The translations under genes were made by a program, and so were the position numbers. Below are positions 1-5,037 of a stretch of 5,037 nucleotides of DNA, piece by piece. The notes beneath the pieces are model-generated. The model saw only the letters and a program-made list of their open reading frames with translations, searched no databases and was not told the DNA's origin. Location: assembly GCA_003537755.1 (NCBI GenBank), contig DPQS01000004.1:37612-42648 (forward strand), written 5' to 3'. The DNA is from Clostridiales bacterium. Its GTDB lineage: Bacteria > Bacillota > Clostridia > Christensenellales > CAG-314. Each line of letters opens with the position of its first letter. Positions within the stretch are counted from its first letter, which is position 1.

Positions 1-55
1 GAAACATAACAACAAAAAAAACAAAATCAACAAAAACTCTTACAAGGAGATATCT
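1..55 (+). promoter_or_regulatory. A-rich, nearly G-free leader and ribosome binding site of ileS
   Basis: The 55 bases before ileS are strongly A-rich and contain no G between 2 and 45, so this part of the mRNA should be almost unstructured. AAGGAGA at 44-50 is a strong Shine-Dalgarno site, 5 bases before the ATG at 56, and it fixes the start: the next in-frame ATG, at codon 11, has no such site. No promoter hexamers are visible here. In Bacillota, ileS is often controlled by a T-box riboswitch; none of its conserved sequence appears in these bases, but it would mostly lie upstream of the window, so neither its presence nor its absence can be decided. Confidence 0.75.
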
Positions 56-3000
56 ATGAGTAAGTACAAAAAGGTAGACACTTCCATGAACTTTGTCGGG
101 CGCGAACTCGACGTGCTGGAATTCTGGAAGCAAAACAAAATTTTTGAACAAACCACGGCAAAGGGCGACGGCACCTTTACCTTTTACGACGGACCGCCGA
201 CAGCCAACGGCAAACCGCACATCGGTCACGTGCTTACGCGCAGTATCAAGGACCTTATCCCTCGCTATCAGGTGATGAAGGGCAAAAACGTTCTGCGCAA
301 GGCGGGTTGGGACACGCACGGTCTGCCTGTGGAACTGGAAGTGGAGAAATCCCTCGGCATCGACGGAAAAAAACAAATCGAAGCGTACGGCATCGAACCC
401 TTTGTCGAAAAGTGCAAAGAGTCGGTGTGGAAGTACGAAGGCGAGTGGGAACGCCTGTCCGAGCGCGTAGGCTACTGGGTGGACATGAAGCACCCTTATG
501 TCACCTACGACAACAACTACATCGAGTCGGAGTGGTGGGCTCTCAAAAAGATTTACGATATGGGGCTGCTGTACAAGGGCTTCAAAATCGTTCCTTATTG
601 CCCCCGTTGCGGAACGGCACTTTCCAGTCACGAAGTCGCGCAAGGCTACAAGGATGTAAAAGAGCGCAGTGCGGTTGCCAAGTTTGAACTGGTAGACAAA
701 CCGGGCACATACTTCCTTGCATGGACTACTACCCCGTGGACGCTTCCCAGCAACGTTGCGTTGTGCATGAACGCCGACTTCGACTACGTGACAATTCACG
801 TGGAAGCGGACAACGCAAACTACATTCTTGCCAGGGAACTTGTCGCAAAACACTTCGAGGAAGGCACATACGAAATTATCGCCGACCACAAGGGTTGCGA
901 ATTCGAGGGTACGCACTACAAACCGCTGTACAACTACGCCAAGGTTGACCGCGACTGCTACTACGTAACCAACGACACCTACGTGACGCTTACGGACGGT
1001 ACCGGTATCGTGCACATCGCGCCCGCATTCGGCGAGGACGACGCAAACGTGGGTCGCAAATACAATCTGCCGCTTGTGCAACTTGTAGGCGAGGACGGCA
1101 AGTTTGTCGACGGTTGCGGCGAACTGACAGGTGTATTCTGCAAAACTGCCGACAAGGCAATCATTGCCGACCTTAAACAACGCGGCTTGTTGCTGTCCGC
1201 ACCTTTGTACGAACACAGTTATCCGCATTGTTGGCGTTGCGACACGCCGCTTATCTACTACGCGCGCAAGTCTTGGTTTATCAAAATGACGGCGGTCAAG
1301 GACAAACTGCTGGAAATAAACAGCACAATCAACTGGATTCCGCCCACAATCGGCACGGGCCGCATGGGCAACTTCCTGGAAAACGTCATCGATTGGGGTA
1401 TTTCGCGCGACAGATACTGGGGAACGCCGCTTCCCGTGTGGATTTGCAACAAGTGCGGCAAAGTGCACGTAATCGGCAGCCGTAAGGAACTTGCCGAAAA
1501 GTGCGGCTGCAGCGAGGACATCGAACTACATCGTCCGTTTATCGACAAATGCACATGGCAGTGCGAGTGCGGCGGCGAATACGTGCGCACGCCGGAAGTC
1601 ATCGACTGCTGGTTTGACAGCGGCAGCATGCCCTACGCGCAATTCCATTACCCGTTTGAAAACAAGGAATTGTTTGAAAAGAATTTTCCTGCCGACTTCA
1701 TCAGCGAAGCGCAGGACCAGACCCGCGGTTGGTTCTACACCCTTATGGCTGTGTCTACGCTGCTGTTCGGCAAAGCGCCTTTCAAAAACTGCCTTGTGCT
1801 GGGGCTTGTCGGCGACGAACACGGCATAAAAATGAGCAAACACAAGGGCAACGTCGTTGACCCGTGGGACAGCTTCAACAAGCAGGGCGCAGACGCAGTA
1901 AGATGGTACTTCTACACGAGTTCTGCTCCGTGGTTGCCCTCGCGCTACTACGACGAAGCCGTGTCGGAAACGCAACGTCGCTTCCTCGGCACGCTGTGGA
2001 ACACCTACGCATTTTACGTGCTTTATGCCGACATTGACAACTTTGACCCGTCAAAGTGCGACATTAAACAGTGCAAACTGTCACTTATGGACAAGTGGCT
2101 GCTCAGCGAAGTCAACCAACTTGTAAAGACCGTTGACAAGGGCCTGGCTAACTACGAAATCACAGACAGTGCGCGCGCGATAGAGCACTTTACCGATATG
2201 CTGAGCAACTGGTATGTGCGCCGTTGCCGCGAACGCTACTGGGGACACGACTGGACGGACGACAAGCAGGCGGCGTTTATGACGCTGTATACCGCGCTGG
2301 ATACTCTTGTCAAGGTTGCCGCACCCTTTGTGCCGTTTATCACCGAAAGTATTTATCAAAACATTACCGCAAACTTCTTCAAAGACGCGCCGAAGAGCGT
2401 ACACCTGTGCGACTTCCCCAAGGCGGACGAAAGCATGATCAACACCGCGCTTAACGCCACTATGGAAAAGGTTCTGGACATCGTGGTGCTCGGTCGCAGT
2501 GCGCGCAATGCCGCCAACGTCAAAAATCGTCAGCCTCTAGCACGCATGTACATTGCATGCAACATGCCGTTCAGCGATGAAATGAAGGAAATTGTCCGCA
2601 GCGAACTTAACGTCAAGGAAGTGCTTGCCGTGGACAGTGCGGACAGTTTTGCCGACTACAAAATCAAGCCGCAGATGCGTACAGTAGGTCCGAAGTACGG
2701 CAAAATTTTGGGCAAAATCAAGGAACGTCTTGAAAATTTGCGTGAAAAAACGCGCGAAGTGGTGGAAACGGTCAAGGCGGGCGGCGTGTTTAAGTTCGAC
2801 ATCGACGGACAAAACGTGGAATTGACCGAAGCTGATATGCTTATCAGCAGTGCCAACAAGGAAGGTTACTCCGTCGTGTCCGACCACGGCGACACCGTTG
2901 CGCTGGACGTAACCCTTACCGACAAACTTGTTGAAGAAGGGCACGTAAGAGAAATTGTCAGTAAAATTCAGGCTATGCGCAAGGAATGCGACTTTGTCGT

Positions 3001-3184
3001 GACCGACCACATTATCGTCGGCTACAACGCCCCTGCGGAAATTGCCGACATCTTTGACCGTTACTCGGCGGATATTGCGCGCGCAACCCTTGCCGACAGC
3101 ATTGTTCCTGCGACAAGCGGTGCACACGAAAAGCAAATCGACGTCAACGGCACGGACGTGACGTTGTATCTCACCAAAGCGTAA
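56..3184 (+). CDS. ileS: Isoleucyl-tRNA synthetase, type 2 (eukaryote-like IleS2)
   Basis: This cytoplasmic class I synthetase attaches isoleucine to tRNA-Ile using ATP and clears mischarged valine. The catalytic signatures are HIGH at residues 55-58 and KMSKH at 592-596. The inserted editing domain shows WTTTPWTLPSN at 223-233 and a GIVHIAPAFGEDD segment at 317-329. Two CxxC pairs flank it (C182/C185 and C392/C395). A second set (C464/C467 and C503/C505) follows, matching the zinc sites known in this family. The EVIDCWFDSG motif begins at 514. The anticodon-binding helical domain runs from about 678, with NWYVRRCRERYW at 718-729. The length of 1042 residues, the KMSKHKGN form and the lack of a C-terminal zinc finger indicate the IleS2 class rather than the roughly 930-residue IleS1; IleS2 enzymes are typically insensitive to mupirocin. 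The HIGH motif is canonical, unlike in some altered IleS2 forms. The gene is intact and probably co-transcribed with the MORN gene 28 bases downstream. Confidence 0.97.
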   Translation: MSKYKKVDTSMNFVGRELDVLEFWKQNKIFEQTTAKGDGTFTFYDGPPTANGKPHIGHVLTRSIKDLIPRYQVMKGKNVLRKAGWDTHGLPVELEVEKSLGIDGKKQIEAYGIEPFVEKCKESVWKYEGEWERLSERVGYWVDMKHPYVTYDNNYIESEWWALKKIYDMGLLYKGFKIVPYCPRCGTALSSHEVAQGYKDVKERSAVAKFELVDKPGTYFLAWTTTPWTLPSNVALCMNADFDYVTIHVEADNANYILARELVAKHFEEGTYEIIADHKGCEFEGTHYKPLYNYAKVDRDCYYVTNDTYVTLTDGTGIVHIAPAFGEDDANVGRKYNLPLVQLVGEDGKFVDGCGELTGVFCKTADKAIIADLKQRGLLLSAPLYEHSYPHCWRCDTPLIYYARKSWFIKMTAVKDKLLEINSTINWIPPTIGTGRMGNFLENVIDWGISRDRYWGTPLPVWICNKCGKVHVIGSRKELAEKCGCSEDIELHRPFIDKCTWQCECGGEYVRTPEVIDCWFDSGSMPYAQFHYPFENKELFEKNFPADFISEAQDQTRGWFYTLMAVSTLLFGKAPFKNCLVLGLVGDEHGIKMSKHKGNVVDPWDSFNKQGADAVRWYFYTSSAPWLPSRYYDEAVSETQRRFLGTLWNTYAFYVLYADIDNFDPSKCDIKQCKLSLMDKWLLSEVNQLVKTVDKGLANYEITDSARAIEHFTDMLSNWYVRRCRERYWGHDWTDDKQAAFMTLYTALDTLVKVAAPFVPFITESIYQNITANFFKDAPKSVHLCDFPKADESMINTALNATMEKVLDIVVLGRSARNAANVKNRQPLARMYIACNMPFSDEMKEIVRSELNVKEVLAVDSADSFADYKIKPQMRTVGPKYGKILGKIKERLENLREKTREVVETVKAGGVFKFDIDGQNVELTEADMLISSANKEGYSVVSDHGDTVALDVTLTDKLVEEGHVREIVSKIQAMRKECDFVVTDHIIVGYNAPAEIADIFDRYSADIARATLADSIVPATSGAHEKQIDVNGTDVTLYLTKA

Positions 3185-3212
3185 GTCTGACAATAATTAC
3201 GGGAGAATTTTT

Positions 3213-4046
3213 ATGAGAATAAACTACACGAACGGATATTACGAAGGCGAGGTAAACGCTGCGGGCAAACCGCACGGTGACGGCAAAACGACATATAACA
3301 ACGGTGCGTGGTACGATGGTTACTACTACAACGGCAAACGTTCGGGCTACGGCACGTATATGTTCAGCACCGGCACCTACTATGTGGGATGCTTCTACGA
3401 GGGCAACTACCACGGTTACGGCAGAGAGTATTTTACCAACGGCGATTGGAGCGAGGGATTTTACCTCAACGACAAAAAAACGGGCTGGCACGTGTACCAC
3501 TATTCAAACGGCAATTGGGTACTTCAAAATTGTTTAGGTGGCGAAGTGAGAGAGTTACTGCGTGAAACGGACGTTGCCAAGGCAATCGTGCCGGGACATG
3601 CCGGACGCAAGACCTTTGACGACGGCACTTTTGTGGGAGATGTCGTGCGGGATTACAACGGACGTCTTGTGGCAAGAGGCTACGGACTGTTCGGTGCAAA
3701 CGACGGCTCGTACAGCGTTACGGGACAGTTCGACGACAACGAACAGTGCGGGTACGCCCTAATCGAACTGTCCGACGGACGCAAAATTTACTGTCACGGA
3801 ACCGGCGACAATTACTGCCGTTACAAACTGATAGTTAGCGACGTGTACGTTTTCTGGGGCGAAACGGACGATCGATTCATTCCTAACGGCGCAGCAATGA
3901 CCTTTTACACAAGCAACAAAACGTGTTACACGAGTTGCCACTACAAAAACGGCTTGATAGACGACGTTGCGCACATGCTGTTTGTCAACGGGCTGTACTG
4001 CGTCAGCGACTTCAAAGACGGTGAATTTATCCGCGTTCACCACTGA
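3213..4046 (+). CDS. MORN-repeat protein of unknown function
   Basis: This 277-residue protein begins with four consecutive 23-residue MORN units (residues 9-31, 32-54, 55-77 and 78-100). They follow the family pattern of aromatic-x-G-x-aromatic, then G-x-G, then an aromatic and a closing NG or TG. A connecting stretch of about 101-136 follows, and then a diverged half. Weaker MORN-like units can be traced near 139-165 and 166-189, and perhaps 238-260 and from 261 to the end. Eight cysteines are present (60, 107, 179, 194, 202, 238, 242, 263), six of them in the second half. There is no signal peptide or membrane helix, so it is probably cytoplasmic. MORN repeats form elongated beta-hairpin arrays and in other proteins support protein or lipid contacts; the role here is not known. 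GGGAGA at 3201-3206 lies 6 bases before the ATG and supports this start. The 28-base gap after ileS suggests co-transcription, but a working link to IleS is only a possibility. Confidence 0.9.
   Translation: MRINYTNGYYEGEVNAAGKPHGDGKTTYNNGAWYDGYYYNGKRSGYGTYMFSTGTYYVGCFYEGNYHGYGREYFTNGDWSEGFYLNDKKTGWHVYHYSNGNWVLQNCLGGEVRELLRETDVAKAIVPGHAGRKTFDDGTFVGDVVRDYNGRLVARGYGLFGANDGSYSVTGQFDDNEQCGYALIELSDGRKIYCHGTGDNYCRYKLIVSDVYVFWGETDDRFIPNGAAMTFYTSNKTCYTSCHYKNGLIDDVAHMLFVNGLYCVSDFKDGEFIRVHH
3237..3512 (+). repeat. Four tandem 69-base MORN-coding units
   Basis: The N-terminal repeats of the MORN protein are exactly in register at the DNA level: 3237-3305, 3306-3374, 3375-3443 and 3444-3512, each 69 bases (23 codons). 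They are similar in protein pattern but clearly diverged in nucleotide sequence, so this is an old duplication rather than a recent expansion. The fourth unit is the weakest: its usual G-x-G is replaced by GWH. Confidence 0.85.
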
Positions 4047-4082
4047 CGAGTAAAATTGTTGTCGGCAATTTGCTGCAAACGA

Positions 4083-4111
4083 TTGACAGAATTCATTACT
4101 ATTTGTATAAT
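4083..4111 (+). promoter_or_regulatory. Perfect consensus housekeeping-sigma promoter for rplM-rpsI
   Basis: TTGACA at 4083-4088 and TATAAT at 4106-4111 are both exact consensus hexamers and are separated by the ideal 17 bases. There is no extended -10 TG. Transcription should start near 4117-4119, giving an rplM leader of about 113 bases. A strong promoter suits a ribosomal-protein operon. It also separates rplM-rpsI from the upstream ileS-MORN pair, although no strong terminator is seen between them. Confidence 0.9.
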
Positions 4112-4116
4112 AGTAA
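4096..4116. repeat. 8-bp inverted repeat overlapping the -10 box
   Basis: TTACTATT at 4096-4103 is the exact reverse complement of AATAGTAA at 4109-4116, with a 5-base centre TGTAT. The palindrome covers the promoter spacer, the whole -10 hexamer and a few bases beyond it. A repressor bound there would block RNA polymerase, so it could be an operator. Its A+T-rich content and the fixed TATAAT within it make chance a real alternative. The repeat itself is certain; the function is a guess. Confidence 0.35.
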
Positions 4117-4117
4117 G

Positions 4118-4230
4118 GCTGTGAATAATTCGGCGCGGTATTTTAAGCTCTGCCTCGTCTAAACCGCACTCCACTGGCGGTAATTATTCAACCGTGAACA
4201 GCAAACAAACTTAAATAGGAGAAACCTACA
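4118..4230 (+). promoter_or_regulatory. rplM 5' leader with predicted fold, candidate L13 autoregulatory leader
   Basis: Between the predicted transcription start and the rplM ATG, TGAATAATT at 4122-4130 pairs perfectly with AATTATTCA at 4182-4190. Inside this 9-bp stem, ACCGC at 4163-4167 can pair with either of two GCGGT copies, at 4135-4139 or at 4177-4181, so two inner folds exclude each other. The outer stem has a single G-C pair and is weak alone. Ribosomal protein L13 leaders that allow feedback control are known in low-GC Gram-positive bacteria and in enterobacteria; this position fits, but I have not matched the fold to the known family. The Shine-Dalgarno site TAGGAGA at 4216-4222 lies outside the stem. 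No U-tract terminator is present, so any control would more likely act on translation or stability. Confidence 0.45.
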
Positions 4231-4665
4231 ATGATCAAGACTTTTATGGCTAAGAAAGAAGCCGTTGAAAGAAAATGGTACGTCGTGGACGCTGCCGGCA
4301 AACCTCTCGGACGTGTTGCGAGCCAAGTTGCAGCAGTGCTTCGCGGAAAGAATAAGCCCACCTACACGCCGCACGTTGACACAGGTGATTTCGTAATCGT
4401 AATCAACTGCGACAAAGTAGTGCTGACGGGCAACAAACTGGAACAGAAACTGTACGTTCGCCGTTCACCCAGACCCGGTCATCTCAAGACCATGCAGTAT
4501 TCCAAACTGCTGAAGGAAAGAAGCGATTTCGCTATGATGAAGGCAGTTAAAGGTATGCTTCCTCACAACAGCCTCGGCAGAAAGATGCTGACCAAACTTC
4601 GCGTTTACAAGGGCGCAGAACACAAGCACGAAGCTCAACAACCCGTTGTGCTTGAGTTGCAATAG
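4231..4665 (+). CDS. rplM: Ribosomal protein L13 (uL13)
   Basis: L13 is an early-assembling protein of the 50S subunit that binds 23S rRNA. The 144-residue product has the family's normal length and carries its hallmarks: the N-terminal ERKWYVVDAAGKPLGR stretch (13-28), RGKNKPTYTPHVDTGD (38-53), VVLTGNKL (63-70), the conserved GMLPHNSLGRKM loop (108-119) and the VYKGAEHKHEAQQP end (125-138). The start at 4231 is preferred over the in-frame ATG at 4246 because TAGGAGA (4216-4222) lies 8 bases upstream and because L13 proteins commonly begin with a short extension ending in MAK, as here. It is the first gene of the rplM-rpsI operon, driven by the consensus promoter at 4083-4111. Nothing is abnormal in the coding sequence. 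Confidence 0.98.
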   Translation: MIKTFMAKKEAVERKWYVVDAAGKPLGRVASQVAAVLRGKNKPTYTPHVDTGDFVIVINCDKVVLTGNKLEQKLYVRRSPRPGHLKTMQYSKLLKERSDFAMMKAVKGMLPHNSLGRKMLTKLRVYKGAEHKHEAQQPVVLELQ

Positions 4666-4670
4666 GAGGG
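4663..4670 (+). promoter_or_regulatory. rpsI ribosome binding site overlapping the rplM stop codon
   Basis: TAGGAGGG contains the rplM stop TAG (4663-4665) and a near-perfect Shine-Dalgarno core, 8 bases before the rpsI ATG at 4679. It decides that start over the ATG at 4672, which is out of frame and too close to the site. Ribosomes ending rplM sit on the rpsI site, consistent with coupled, balanced translation of the two proteins. Confidence 0.88.
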
Positions 4671-4678
4671 AATGAACA

Positions 4679-5037
4679 ATGGCAAAAGCAGTGAAAAAAG
4701 TTCAATTTTGGGGCACCGGCCGCAGAAAGAAGTCCATCGCACGCGTCAGACTTGTTCCCGGAACAGGCAACATTACAATCAACAAGCGTGACATCGACCA
4801 ATACTTTGGTCTTGACACGCTGAAGTACATCGTTCGTCAACCTTTGAACGCTACCGAAACAATCGCTAAGTACGACGTGATCGTCAACGTAATCGGCGGC
4901 GGTCTTACAGGTCAGGCAGGCGCAATCCGTCACGGTATCAGCCGCGCACTGGTTGTTGCAGGCGAAGACAAGGCTGTTCTGAAGAAGAACGGCTTCCTGA
5001 CGCGCGATCCTCGTATGAAGGAAAGAAAGAAGTACGG
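4679..5037 (+). CDS. rpsI: Ribosomal protein S9 (uS9), 3' end beyond the window
   Basis: S9 belongs to the head of the 30S subunit, and its C-terminal tail reaches toward P-site tRNA. The window contains 119 complete codons plus two bases, with no stop. Family features visible are GTGRRKKSIARVRL (12-25) with the conserved GxGRRK start, the INKRDIDQYF segment (34-43), the glycine-rich GGGLTGQAGAIRHG stretch (73-86) and DPRMKERKKY (110-119), which in S9 is followed by about ten residues ending in a basic SKR-type tail. The missing part is therefore short and due only to the window edge. It starts 13 bases after rplM and is the second gene of that operon. Confidence 0.97.
   Translation, partial: MAKAVKKVQFWGTGRRKKSIARVRLVPGTGNITINKRDIDQYFGLDTLKYIVRQPLNATETIAKYDVIVNVIGGGLTGQAGAIRHGISRALVVAGEDKAVLKKNGFLTRDPRMKERKKY

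Noticed and set aside
1526..1975. Antisense open frame of 149 codons across the KMSKH region of ileS
   Set aside because: It lies entirely opposite conserved synthetase motifs, and its product is a low-complexity basic/hydrophobic mix typical of shadow frames.
2537..3193. Long antisense open frame (218 codons) opposite the end of ileS
   Set aside because: The + strand here is clearly the IleS C-terminal region. The antisense frame would begin at a TTG with no Shine-Dalgarno site and has no recognisable protein features.
3237..3512. Tandem repeats considered as a CRISPR or mobile repeat array
   Set aside because: The 69-base units are in-frame coding repeats with diverged bases and no spacers, fully explained by MORN units.
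4053..4071. Possible intrinsic terminator after the MORN gene
   Set aside because: The stem is six mostly A-T pairs and no T tract follows, so it does not meet the pattern of an intrinsic terminator.
4672..4674. ATG as an alternative rpsI start
   Set aside because: It is out of frame with S9 and lies only one base after the Shine-Dalgarno core.
4547..4933. Antisense open frame opposite the rplM end and rpsI start
   Set aside because: It spans two certain ribosomal-protein genes and their ribosome binding site; it has no independent support.

Overview
The window holds four genes, all on the + strand, and looks like ordinary chromosomal core sequence. They are a complete isoleucyl-tRNA synthetase gene (ileS, 56-3184), a complete gene for a MORN-repeat protein (3213-4046), a complete gene for ribosomal protein L13 (rplM, 4231-4665) and the first 119 codons of ribosomal protein S9 (rpsI, 4679 to the window edge). 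Every gene has a clear purine-rich Shine-Dalgarno site 5-8 bases before its ATG. The proteins are bacterial in character and read most like Bacillota (Clostridia), probably a gut-type anaerobe. That placement is inferred from the flavour of IleS and L13, the strong AGGAG sites and the MORN protein, and it is not proven.

Layout: bases 1-55 are an A-rich leader with no G from 2 to 45, ending in AAGGAGA just before ileS. ileS and the MORN gene are 28 bases apart with no promoter or terminator visible between them, so they probably share a transcript. The 184-base gap 4047-4230 carries the main regulatory signals. These are a perfect consensus housekeeping promoter (TTGACA, 17-base spacer, TATAAT at 4083-4111), an 8-bp inverted repeat lying across its -10 box, and a leader of about 113 bases that can fold, closed by a 9-bp stem. 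rplM and rpsI follow as the classic two-gene ribosomal operon. The rplM stop codon is part of the rpsI Shine-Dalgarno site.

How the genes relate: IleS charges tRNA-Ile, and L13 and S9 are structural parts of the 50S and 30S subunits, so three of the four genes serve translation. The MORN protein is the outsider. It has four exact 23-residue repeats at its N-terminus and a diverged, cysteine-containing second half of unknown role. I found no CRISPR array, mobile element, tRNA, rRNA or convincing intrinsic terminator. Nothing here amounts to an evident new system. The points most worth a second look are the rplM leader, the palindrome over its promoter, the MORN gene beside ileS, and the type-2 (eukaryote-like) class of the IleS.
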